This document shows, piece after piece, positions 21,766-31,740 of a DNA stretch of 64,000 nucleotides. A model generated the notes under the pieces. It was not told the origin of the DNA and searched no databases. It saw only the letters and a program-made list of their open reading frames with translations. Numbering within the stretch: the stretch's first letter is position 1; every line of letters begins with the position of its first letter. Source of the DNA: Eutrigla gurnardus (taxonomy: Eukaryota; Chordata; Actinopteri; Perciformes; Triglidae); NCBI GenBank assembly GCA_963514095.1, contig OY741285.1, forward strand, positions 14,704,320 to 14,768,319, in the 5' to 3' direction. Made by a program: the position numbers and the translations under genes.

Positions 21766-23955
21766 TATTGACCAGTTCATGGCAAAGTGCACAGAAGAGT
21801 TGTCGCAGGATGTAGTGAATGCAGCGTGGGAAGGAAGTCAAGCAGCCCAAAGGAAAGATGTGGCATGGGTGGCTGCTCTTTCTGTCTCCTATCAAGATGT
21901 TGTCCTACAGCCTCGCGCCTCTCTACACAGCATAAGTCGTGATGACTTGGTTCAAGCTCAGAAAGAAGATATTGACATTAGAGAGATCTATAAGCTCAAA
22001 GAGACAAGTACAAAACTGACAGATGACATCAGAAGAACCATGAAAGGAACTGCATGCAAGATCCTACATGAGTGGAGCAGGTTGCACATTGAGGATGGAC
22101 TGCTATACCGAAGAACAACGGATAGGAAGCAGTTAGTCCTACCTCTGAAATACCAACCTGTGGTATAAAACACCTCCACGGCAACATGGGGCATGTGGGC
22201 ATGGAGAGAGTCCTTCACCTCGCCAGGGAGAGGTTTTACTGGTCCTACATGAAAAGGTGTGTCGAAGAATATGTGACCAAAAAGTGTAGTTGCATCATGC
22301 AGAAGAAGCCTTCAGTTCATGTTCGTGCACCAATGAGTGGTTTGAAGTCTAACTCGCCCTTGGAGATGGTTTGCATCGACTTCTTACACCTGGAAAAGAG
22401 CAAAGGGGGTTACGAGTACATCCTGGTAGTAATCGACCATTTTACCAGGTTTTCTCAGGCCTATCCTACAAAAAACAAGGCTGGCCGGATGACAGCAGAA
22501 CGTATATACAATGACTTTGTACCACGTTTTGGATTCCCGAACAAACTCCATCATGACCAAGGACGGGAGTTTGAAAATGAACTGTTTCGAACCCTTGGAC
22601 AGCTCTCGGGAGTGGGACATTCCAGAACATCGCCATATCACCCTCAAAGTAATCCAGCAGAGCGATTCAACAGGACCTTACTACAGATGCTGCGAACCTT
22701 GACAGATAAAGAAAAGGAGGCATGGAAAGAACACCTCCCACAGGTTGTACATGCGTATAACTGCACCCGCCATGAGTCTACGGGTTATTCGCCTCATTAT
22801 CTGCTCTATGGTCGACACCCTCGGCTTCCTGTGGATCTCTTGTTTGGTTTGGCCGAGGAGACGGATCCAGTGACACACAGAGGTTACACTGAGAAGTGGC
22901 AGAAACGGATGGCAGAAGCATACCGCATTGCTAACGACAACAGCCTGTCTTCGAGTGCAAAGGGAAAGTCCTACTACGATCGGAAGGTGAGAGGAGTGGT
23001 CCTGCAGCCTGGTGATAGGGTGTTGGTTAGAAATCTGGGAGAGCGAGGCGGGCCTGGCAAACTACGTTCCTACTGGGAGAAGAGGATATATGTAGTGAAG
23101 GAACAAGTAGCAGACAATCCAGTGTATGTCATTCACCCAGAAAATGATGGCAAAGGAAGATTGCGGACGCTGCACAGAAACCTGCTTCTACTACTCGAAT
23201 TCCCGCCGCAGCCGACCAAATCAACTTCAATGCCACGAACGCAAGGAAAACCTCAGTTGAGAAGAAGTAAGGTGACAGACAGAGCTGAGAACGTGGAGAC
23301 ACCTGACTCGGATGACGAGTCAGGAGGAGGTTACTGGCTGAGGATACCCATGAGTTGGGCTGAGCCAACGACAACCACTTCCCCAGAGAGAATGCGGACT
23401 CAGACTCCTAGAATCCAACCGGCACAAAGAACATGTAGGGATGAGGATTCAACCAGATCGGTTGGAGGATGTGGCAGAAGTCATGAGCGGATGGAGGTCC
23501 AAACCATACCGGAAATGGACTTGCCACCAGAAACTGTAACACAGTCAAAAGATCAGTGGAAAAGACACTCACCAGGTGAGAACAAACTACGACAGGAGGA
23601 TGATCAGGACATTACGCATGACACTGAAGACGATGGGAATCTGGAGGGGATGGGGCATGAGGTACTTCAGATGGAGGAGGAGCAGGAGTTGGCTCGTGAT
23701 GCAGACCTCGAGGAGAACTCTCAATCACACTCGGAATCGGGATCCCCTGTTCTACTGAGAAGGTCCACAAGGGAAAGACGGCCAGGCCAAATGCTCACCT
23801 ACTCATCACTGGGTCATCCGACCTACCAACCATGCCCTGTTGTAAATACTGTTGACACATATCTCATACCATATACTCACCCACTGTACAGACCACCATT
23901 CCAGTGTGGTTTCATGTATAACTACTTTTTAATCTATACAATGCCAAGCCATTAA
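21766..23955 (+). pseudogene. Integrase remnant with Pro/Ser/Glu-rich tail (pol)
   Basis: The linker and first zinc-binding half lie in the frame closing at 22168. A 589-codon frame then opens at 22186. It holds the rest of the HHCC-type zinc region (GHVGMERVLHLAR; CVEEYV..KCSCIMQKK) and the D,D(35)E core: Asp in CIDFLHLEKS, Asp in HHDQGREFEN and Glu in NPAERFNRTL. After that come a GPG..Y module, a long acidic/Arg-rich tail and a short hydrophobic end. The last ~15 codons (after 23911) are not element sequence but the fused spacer repeat, so the natural C-terminus is lost. Confidence 0.88.
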
Positions 23956-24710
23956 AACGGATACATATTAAATTATAGATTGGCGTGTCACAATCTTACA
24001 AAAACAGGAAAATGTATAGTTGCTTGCAATAGGTTGTATTCATTTTATGGTGTACTTTTGAGTTTAACATTTTTTTTTAAGAAAAATAGTTTGGGATTAA
24101 ATCATTTTGGGGAGCCCCTGCAGTAACTATGTGGACACCATGGGCGTCGCTAGACACTTTTTACTGGGGCACGTGCCACAGTATTGATCTGCCATGCCCC
24201 AGTAAAATCTCCCATTCGAGTTTTAACAAGCTACTATATTTGGCAGTGGATTAATTTATATCGATAACAGTAGAAGAATGGATTCTCTTTTCAGCCACAA
24301 TCTCAAACCAACGCAGTTTAACCCAAAATACAAGCTGAGGCGCGCACCTTGTGGTCCGGGTCCGGCACGCATATTACGTCCGTGCACGGCCGTGTGCATG
24401 TCGTAGCCGGTGCACCGCTCTGTGATTTTAATAGGGGGCCTGTGCCCCAGTAGAGCTTTATGTCTAGCAACGCCCCTGGTGGACCCCCTGTTGAACATCA
24501 CTTCCAGTTCATTGTGAAACAGTCACTGCAGGGAAGTTGCTTTTACGATTCAAAACCCAGACTTGGTACATGGATAAAGAAGCAGAATACCACCCTGTAC
24601 ATGAAATTTTGCTCTGCCATAACAGTGTGTACCCCCATGTAAAGCTGATTAAGTGTTCCAAAAGCCAGAGATGAAGGTGGCAGCTTCTGAAGTGCTGAAT
24701 AAAAGTCTGG
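23912..24710. repeat. Shared spacer block, third copy
   Basis: Starts in the middle of the spacer (gtttcatgtataac, matching 4583 and 13323) and runs to the 3' flank of the gene family (gaataaaagtctgg). It includes a full-length MITE copy (24139-24478). Confidence 0.8.
24139..24478. mobile_element. hAT-like MITE, third copy (most complete)
   Basis: The left end CATGGGCGTCGCTAGAC and the right end, read in reverse CAGGGGCGTTGCTAGAC, are flanked by gtggacac (24131-24138) and gtggaccc (24479-24486). It is 340 bp, versus 302 bp for the copy at 4810, which has lost an internal stretch near the reverse-read cgtgcac motif. Confidence 0.82.
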
Positions 24711-25513
24711 GGTGCAGTCGAATAGTCAAAAAATAAGGTCCTAACTCCTATTCCTAACTCCTATTCCTTGACCTCTGGGGAAAACGTCACGGGGTTAAGG
24801 AAAGGCGATAGGAGAACTCAAAAGGATTTAGGAAAAGTCGACCGCGGTGCTCAGAGAATCCGACCGGACTTTCACTAAGCTACGTCATTAAAACGCGGCC
24901 GCTGACGATTGACAGCTGATGATCGGCGCCGGCGATTGACGTGCCTCTGCGCTGGAGAAACTACAATAATGGACTAGAAAAAACACGTCGTCCACTTCTC
25001 CACATGTTGGTTTTATAAACAGCTGGTTCACTGACCGGCTTCAGGTCCAGCAGCTCCTCCTTCCTGTTTGACGGTTGCTTTATTTACGTTTCATTTGTGG
25101 TTTTAGTTTCGTTTGTCAAGTTTGTAACATGATTGAAATAAATAAAAATACCATTCAATTATTATCACTGTCCACACACATTTATCACTATTCCAATTAC
25201 TATATGTCTGCATGAAAGTAATTGTTAAATATGTAAATAGGCATATTGTTTGTTTTCATGAACGGCCGAGGTGTGCGGCACTTTAACTGTTGCTCTCGCA
25301 AAGAATTGTGGGTCGGCGTAATCTCCTTTCCTTTGGCATAGGAAGGTCCGTTGCATCCTATTCTAAAGGAGCTCTGAAAGGAAGCATTGGAGCTCCTTTC
25401 CTTTGCATTTAGAGAATTCGAACAGCTCTTATCATGGCGGCCGCTTGTTTACTTCCGGGTCACTTCTTCAGTTAGGAACCTTTCTAAGCAAAAAAGACTA
25501 TTCGACTGCACCC
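24711..25513. mobile_element. ~800-bp TIR DNA element
   Basis: The left end GGGTGCAGTCGAATAGTC (from about 24710) is the inverted match of the right end ctattcgactgcaccc (to about 25513). It splits the conserved 3'-flank sequence aaaagtctgg|tctagagc, which is intact at 5333 and 15170. The target duplication is 3-4 bp (TGG or CTGG; ambiguous because of shared G/C bases). Sub-terminal repeats of cctaactcctattcc and aaaggagctctgaaaggaa are present, and no transposase frame. Superfamily not assigned; a 3-bp duplication would fit Harbinger. Confidence 0.78.
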
Positions 25514-25599
25514 CTGGTCTAGAGCATTTTAGCACCACATGCAGATGTCTTCTGTATTTAAGGTCATATTTTAGAACAGACTGTTTTAATAGTTTAATT
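25514..25599 (-). pseudogene. Orphan 3' flank of a further gene copy
   Basis: Sequence tggtctagagcattttagcaccacatgcag... matches the 3' flanks of A, B, C and D (for example 26131-26215). No coding exon is attached: the next spacer begins directly at cagaggtc (about 25607). It records a fifth duplication unit whose gene is gone, or an incomplete duplication. Confidence 0.65.
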
Positions 25600-26110
25600 G
25601 AGCAGAGGTCTTCAATGTTTCCAGGCCAAGGACCACCAAGGCCGATAGTGATATGGAGGAACCCGTATTATATATATATATATATCAAATTGATTAAACA
25701 GGGCCAATATATAATGCAGCCTATAGTTTCATGTATAACTACTTTTTAATGTATACAGTGCCAAGCCATTAAAAGGAACAGATGTGAAAATACCAATCCT
25801 ACACACACAGGGAAATGTATAGTTGCTTGCAATAGGTTGTATTCATTTTATGGTGTACTTTTTGGAGTTTTACATTTTTTTGAATAGTTTGGGATTAAAT
25901 TTTGGGGGACCCCCTGTTGAACATCTCTTCCAGTTTATTGTGAAACATTCACTGCAGAAAAAGTTGCTTTTACCATTCAAAACCCAGACTTGGTACATGG
26001 ATAAAGAAGCCGAACACCCTGTACATGAAATTTTGCTCTGCCATAACAGTGTGTATCCCCATGTAAAGCCGATTAGATGTTCCAAGAGCCAGAGATGAAG
26101 GTGGCAGCTC
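25600..26110. repeat. Shared spacer block, fourth copy (lacks the MITE)
   Basis: Matches the other spacers from cagaggtcttcaatg to the 3' flank of copy D. At about 25903 it passes from ttgggattaaatttt directly to gggggaccccctgttgaac, without the MITE present in the other three. It is the shortest spacer and preserves an approximately pre-insertion state. Confidence 0.8.
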
Positions 26111-26336
26111 CTAAAGTGCTGAATACATGTCTGGTCTAGAGCATTTTAGCACCACATGCAGATGTCTTCTGTATTTAAAGTCGCATTTTCGAACAGATCA
26201 TTTTATAATAGTTTATTAAGTGTAAACAGTTCCACAAGGATGAAGGTCTGTCAAGTCACCTGCAACACAAAAGAAAAAGGTCAGTTAGTCATGGTGAACA
26301 GGACAACAGCCAAGATTGCATTTCCCACAATATACC

Positions 26337-27419
26337 TTAGACCTTGATCCCTCCTTTGGACCCAGTCACTGGTGCTGTCTTGCCTGGGGAATTGACAGCC
26401 TTGGATACGGAGACTGGTGGTTCAGGGTACTCTGGGGAGTAGTTGCTGTGGGAAAGGAATTCTCGGAATCGCCGGTAGTCATCTTTTGACTGGATGATGT
26501 AGAATGAGGGCGGCAGAGGGGACGTCTTACTCGCGCTCTGCTGTGTCTTGCCAGGAGACCGCCAGAAGTCATAGGACGCAGGACCAGGAAACGAGGAGTA
26601 CTCTCCCGCTGCAGGCATGCTGGCCCACGGCAGGCCAGCTGGAAAATCAGCACCATAAACGGTATTGGAGGATTCAGGAGCAGCATAAACACCAAATGTT
26701 GGGTTGTAGAATGAAGGATCAGCACCTCCTCCAGGGGCTGCTGGGTTCTGACCTGAAACACAAGAGTCAAGGAGAATGTCAGGAAGGTTCATGTAAAGTA
26801 TTAAAAAAAAAAAAAAAAAAAGGCATGCCAATAAAACTCTGAAATTAAAAGACATTGCGAGAAGTTGTTTGGGTTTCAAGTCGACCACTTTAGCTGTATA
26901 CTTTAAAGGCTGTATACAGGAGAGCTGAGACAGAAGTCTGGGAGACTTACCACCTTTTGTTGCAGAGTAAATGTTGGTATTAGGATGAGAGTTGTAACCA
27001 TAGTTGAAGGTTGTAGCAGTGTTACCTGCAGCAGGATATGCTGGAGAAGCCCCATAGTATGCTGGAGAGGCCCTATAGGCTGGGGCTGCTGCCATACCAC
27101 CTGAGCCCATGTTGAAGTTTCCACTGGTGCCACCAACAGAGCTAGGAGCCTTCTTCCCAGTGCCAGTAACTGGATGGACAGATTTAAGTTGAAAATTAAC
27201 TTGTGCAACCAATACATAGTCTGTGACAAAGAAGGGGAAACTCACATCCTTTAGCAGGGAAACAAGCACCACTGCTAAACAGCAGCAGACAGATCCAAGA
27301 AACCCTGGAAGACAGAGACATGAAGTCATTTCCAACAAAAAGTTAAATCAAACTCAAACAACCATTTACAATACTGCATGGACCCACTCAACTCACCTCA
27401 AAGACATCCCAGACACCAT
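26337..27419 (-). CDS. Copy D: secreted PAY-repeat protein, 238 aa (unrecognised family)
   Basis: Coding exons on the minus strand: 27397-27419, 27246-27304, 26951-27169 and 26337-26752 (717 nt). The donors are GTGAGT, GTGAGT and GTAAGT; the acceptors follow pyrimidine tracts. After the stop TAA (26337-26339) one base remains before a GTATAT donor. The 3' UTR exon begins at 26259 and has a minus-strand AATAAA at 26212-26217. Protein order: MVSGMSLR, signal core WICLLLFSSGA, CFPAKG (residues 22-27), Gly/Ser linker with GNFNMGSGG, APAYRASPAYYGASPAY (56-72), Asn/Tyr/Pro body, FYIIQSKDDYRRFREFL, and a basic Lys/Gly end. It has no Cys after residue 22, no N-glycosylation-rich block and no known domain. 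A secreted structural or matrix-like role is plausible but unproven. Copy D differs by GADFPAGLPW in exon 4. It is the gene copy at the right end of the tandem cluster. Confidence 0.78.
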
Positions 27420-27494
27420 GTTGGACTTGAAACAGCAGCAGCCTGTGGAGGTTGTCGCCAGAAGCTCTGTGCTGTGAGGAGTGGCTCCTCTGGA

Positions 27495-27559
27495 TTTATA
27501 GTGATGCTCCACATGAGCTCTGCACTAATTAAAGTCATTGATGACACCTGGAACCCAAT
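27495..27559 (-). promoter_or_regulatory. Copy D core promoter: TATA and inverted CCAAT
   Basis: Minus-strand TATAAA at 27495-27500 (76 bp before the ATG) and inverted CCAAT at 27555-27559. Similarity to B and C ends just beyond, at about 27563. The distal upstream sequence of D is therefore unrelated to that of B and C, so the conserved control region is at most ~150 bp upstream of the ATG. Confidence 0.7.
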
Positions 27560-27570
27560 CAGGCCTGATT

Positions 27571-28220
27571 GTGCCACAGGAGAGATGTGCACTCCTAGAC
27601 AAGCACAACATATTAATGCCCTTCTCTCTCCGTCAAAGTACTTCAGCTTCTCACAGGAACTTTAATTTTGTGTTGGTTTTGGTGCTTCAATGTGGACAAA
27701 AGCCATCATGCTGCTTAGCACCAGCGTACCTTCAGAAAACCTTTACTGCAGCAGAGTCTGGCAGTCAGTCCCACTAAGTCCTGGGGGCTATTGGCCAGGC
27801 TAATGGCCAGGATACATCAATCTGGCCCCGGTTTCCCGATAACGTCCACTCTTAGCGCGCTATGAAGACTCCTACTTTATGACTTACCAAAGTTGTTTAC
27901 CTCTATAGCCGTGGTTCCTGAACGGTCTCTTAGGAGTCTTCTTAAGAAACACTCCTTACGTCGTACGTACACGGCGCTGTCCAGAAAGAAAGTGCTGAAA
28001 TCGATTGCTCAGAGTTCGATTTTCCATTTCATGTGCATGACAGCACTATATTATAAAATGTAGGCTATTGCAGTGTTTGCGAATAAAACATTGCTAGAAA
28101 TCCTTCTAGGCCTAAATATTTATTTAACCATGGTCGAACTTACTACCATAGCCTATACTGATTTTAAAAAAAGATACAGAAAATATAGAAACAGCGGAGG
28201 AGATTGAGCCAATTACATCC
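27571..28220. other. Intergenic, with Harbinger-like end
   Basis: No gene seen. 27562-27592 repeats the 30-bp motif also found at 3437-3466. 27820-27960 has the palindromic character of a DNA-transposon end. Confidence 0.4.
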
Positions 28221-28397
28221 TTAATTACATGCGTATTTGTTGCATATTTGTTGCTGAAACGTATGCAATATAGCCGCGTCGGTCAATATATCCATGGGAT
28301 TGAAGTTGATCCTTATGAAACTATGTATTCCTACTAAACGGCTCCGAGGACGGCGACGTCTTTGGTTCAGCACGAGGATGCGTTGTATCGCTGCCAT
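28221..28397 (-). pseudogene. Harbinger (HARBI1-like) transposase N-terminal fragment
   Basis: A 58-codon frame starts MAAIQRILVLNQRRRRPRSR and continues with a DILTDAAILHTF-type segment before an early stop. An Arg-rich start of this kind followed by an acidic/hydrophobic segment resembles fish HARBI1-like nucleases (recognition from memory, moderate). The surrounding sequence (about 27820-27960: gtttcccgataac, then tcttaggagtcttcttaag) looks like the terminal region of Harbinger elements. The catalytic DDE part is absent. Confidence 0.4.
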
Positions 28398-29086
28398 AGT
28401 TTTGCCACCGTTCACAACCGTCACCGGCGTCCATTTATGACATTTCAGCCACTCAGACCCTAATTGTTTGACGATACGCCAATTTCCCAAATTGCTTGCA
28501 GGATTGTGCATGCCTTGACATTGACTAGGCCTAATGGGCTAATTAAATGACACTGTAATATACCTCGGCTACTTCTGAGGTTGAGGTCAAGCTTAGCCTG
28601 AAATGCATGCGCATTTTATTTTTATTTTCTTCATGAATGACTTAAAACAATTGGTGAAACACAAAACTGGCAATGTGCAGTAGCTAATGCTAGTGTGCCG
28701 GTGTGCATACTAATTTTCTTCTACTTAAGCACATTCTAAATTTCATTCGTAAGAGCAGGCTGCTAATGCTAATGACAGGTGTAAAGGGCTAATGACAGGT
28801 GTAAAGGGGACCTCTGTAAATGGCCCGAGCGCAGAATGATTTTTCTGAGTTTCACAGTTATTGAGTCAGACATTGGAAAATAACGTCCTATTTATTTGAT
28901 TCTTTGTAAGTCAAGACAGAACTTTAACTTCCATTGAGACTCATTTTCTGTTTTCTCTCCTGGTGGTGTTTAACAGTTGTTGTTGTTGTTTTCAATGTTG
29001 TTATTGTGTTTTCTTCTTCTTTCCAAGTTGCATCAGGGAGAGGTAATAGTGAAGTTTAAAAACTGAAAATCCTCGCTGATTCATCT

Positions 29087-29087
<1 letters not shown>

Positions 29088-29123
<36 letters not shown>

Positions 29124-29134
29124 CACACACACAC
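29088..29134. repeat. (CA)n microsatellite
   Basis: Alternating CA/AC with one AAAA interruption. Confidence 0.97.
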
Positions 29135-29276
29135 GGCTCTGGTCCCATTACAGTAAGAGCACTGGTGCAGCCCTTGTCCCAATTCCCAAACCTGTAACAC
29201 ACACTCAGTACCTTCAGTTACATCAGCTCAGTTAAACCCATCACACACACTTACACACCATCCAACTTCCCCGTGG

Positions 29277-29278
<2 letters not shown>

Positions 29279-29319
<41 letters not shown>
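29279..29319. repeat. (CA)n microsatellite
   Basis: Uninterrupted alternating CA. Confidence 0.97.
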
Positions 29320-29323
<4 letters not shown>

Positions 29324-31700
29324 TAAAGGAACATTCCACCACTTTCACTCATTATAAAGTGTGTTTACCGACGTGCATCTTTCATTTCGTCCGGTGGTTT
29401 TCATCGATTGTCTCCGTGTCCTTGCTGCCACCTCGACGTCCCTGCGGGATGGTTTATTATCTCGCATCAGCCTCTCACAATAAGCACGACACAAGGGTAA
29501 ACATCCAGATCAGCAGGAAGCAGGTCACGGCTCAGCAGCGCAGAATTTAAAGAACAGAATAGTAAAAGATAATCCTGCTTTTTCAGGGGCTGAAGACGTG
29601 CTGCACGTACACATATGTCAGGGTGTTTTCATTTGTAATTCTCTCTGTAGGTCACAGAGCCAGCATGCGTTCACTTGCCAACGGCACATTTGATGACCTT
29701 GTAAACCGCTGAGCTGTTCTGTCTGTTGGAGAAATTATGGACGGTTTGGAAAACTGTAGTTCTTCAAATGGCCACACGAGGCTTCAACGAGGGTTTATAA
29801 TTATATGTTAAAGCTTGGAGTTGGGCGTGGCCACCTTTGTGTGACGGTTGGGAGCCACCAATTTGGTTCTAAGTTTTAGTAGAGAAACATGGAAGAAGTG
29901 GGCAATTCGTGTCCCTGTGCACAAAACAGTAGATTTCAATTTTATTTTTGCTCTTTTAGCTTTGATTTTGGTCTCCACCAGTGGCGGATCCCGGCACTCT
30001 GAGCACGCAAAGAGTTGTTGAGCATGTAGAGCAGCCCATACGGCATCTGTTGAAGTTTCCCCCAGTGTCCTTTAACACTGAAGGAAACTTCAACACATTT
30101 TTTCATTGCAGCATATTGGGGTGGGATTTGGTCTCTCTGCTGTTTGGAGGCATTGAATTATCTTTTATGAGCTTTTTCTCTGAAAACAACTTGATAAGAG
30201 TGAAGCAGGACGGTGAAGCTGCAGCTGGACAGATAAACAATGAGCTGAAACTCGCTATAAAGCTCAGTGAAGCCGAGGAGGAAGGCTGATCTTTCACATT
30301 TCACAGGCTCTTGATTGAGTCTTAATACAACAACAGTGATTGATTGAGGTTTGCAGTGAAGCCAGATTCAGTCATTTAACACGCTTTTGTTCCTCCTCGA
30401 GACCTCCGCCTCTGCAGCGCCGCTTCACGCCTCACGTCTTCCTAAAGGCGTGGAGAAAGAGAAGATGGAAAACCGCTTCGCCCACTTCATCTGACTTCAA
30501 ATTAATTCCTGCGAGGAACAAAAAACAAGTGCAACATCTGTTTAATGGCAGGAAAGAAATGATAGGAAGCTCAGAATGTATGAACGTTGCTCTCATCTTT
30601 ATAGTCACCAACATATCATAAGAGAATGTCTTTATACTGTAGATGTTTATTTTCAGAGATCACGTATCGTTTTACTGGTCATTCCAGTCATTTATTATTT
30701 GAATTTTATTTGTATGGATTGTGGGAGAAAACCGTGACAGACAGTAGAAGAACATTAATAGATAATTTTCCAATTAGTCTGGAGTTCTTTTCTTTGTAGC
30801 CACTAAACAGATGTTTTATGCATTTAAATAAATAATTATATCAGCAAACTAACACAATCTGTTTTTAAAGAGAGTTTCTTTTTAAAGAGAGATTAAGAAT
30901 GGGATGTTACTTAAGGTCATATGTGAGTCAAGGCAGGGGAGCGAATACTTTTGGTAAAATGTCTGTCTGTCTGTCTCCTCTGATTAGCAGTTAAGCAGAA
31001 AACTATTCATACGTGTTTAATTTCCATCTCCTTAAAATAAATGTTCATAAAAGTTACCTGCTGGATATTGAATGGCTTTTTCCAATTCAGTTCTCTAATT
31101 CTCTAATTTAAAAGAGAATTAATTCTCTCTCTCTCTCACTCACACACACACCAGAGGCCGCCTCTCAGCTGTTTAACTATCTCATTGATGACGTCATCTG
31201 ATTATGTTAATTGGTTCTGACTGGCCCCGTCTCCACAGATATACAGTTCAAGTACTGAAAGGAAGAGGAGAAGAAAAATAAAAAGTATTCCCATCTAAGA
31301 TGTAGAAGCATAGAGTAGTCAAGTACAAGTACTTCAGAATTGTACTTATCTGTGGGTGGAGGGGAGACTTCTGCTTTAAGAATGAAGAATAATACAATAA
31401 GGAAAAAGTCAACCAAATTGAGGAAAGTAACCAGGTACATTAACTCAGTCCCGTACTTAAAGGGACAGTGTGTAACATTTTAAGTAATTTATTAGCTAAA
31501 ATTAATATCTTCATTCATAAATAGGTCCTCATAAGTGTATAATTACCTCTGCCAATAATCTGATTTATCCTTGTAAGCAAAGAGTTTATTATCTGTATTT
31601 ACGTTGGACGGGTAAAGTGGTAACTTGTAGTGGAGTCCTGAACATTCAGTAAAACTCTCTGTCAGGGCTCGGACGAGAAAGAGGACTCAGATGCAGAAGG

Positions 31701-31740
31701 GGACGACAGTCTTTATAGCCTGCTATAAAGACTGTCGTCC
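31701..31740. repeat. Perfect 18-bp hairpin
   Basis: GGACGACAGTCTTTATAG (31701-31718), a 4-base loop CCTG, then its exact reverse complement (31723-31740). It sits in a dispersed-repeat-like context (agggacagtgtgtaacatttt at 31463; acgccatggtggccgcag at 32018). No downstream U-run, so it is not a terminator-like element. Confidence 0.9.

Larger units (their letters stand above)
16867..23911 (+). mobile_element. Decayed Gypsy-class LTR retrotransposon lacking its 3' LTR
   Basis: A 5' LTR (16867-17968), a tRNA-Pro primer-binding site, then gag, protease, reverse transcriptase, RNase H and integrase in Gypsy/Metaviridae order. Several frameshifts break the reading frames. The element joins the spacer repeat directly: left at ggtgaaaaacaggcaag|TGTGGCAC (16866/16867), right at ccattccagtgtg|gtttcatgtata (about 23911/23912). 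The spacer sequence that lies between those points in the first copy (about 4216-4583) is missing here. A 3' LTR, polypurine tract and target duplication were not found, so a deletion or recombination removed the 3' end together with part of the spacer. No env gene was seen. Confidence 0.88.
28398..31655. other. Intergenic; no host gene supported
   Basis: Low coding content. Short ATG frames (for example 29981-30289 plus, 30340-30621 plus) have no recognisable domain and no splice support. A 17-bp duplication (aatgacaggtgtaaagg) lies at 28771 and 28791. CA microsatellites are listed separately. Confidence 0.6.

Noticed and set aside
26337..27338. 333-codon continuous frame covering copy D
   Set aside because: It reads through introns 2 and 3 and uses a start in intron 1. 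Exon 2 is read in the wrong frame there. The spliced model from the exon-1 ATG fits all phases and the other copies, where the introns contain stops.
29981..30289. 102-codon plus-strand frame starting MADPGT
   Set aside because: No recognised domain, no splice sites fitting an exon, and no promoter elements.
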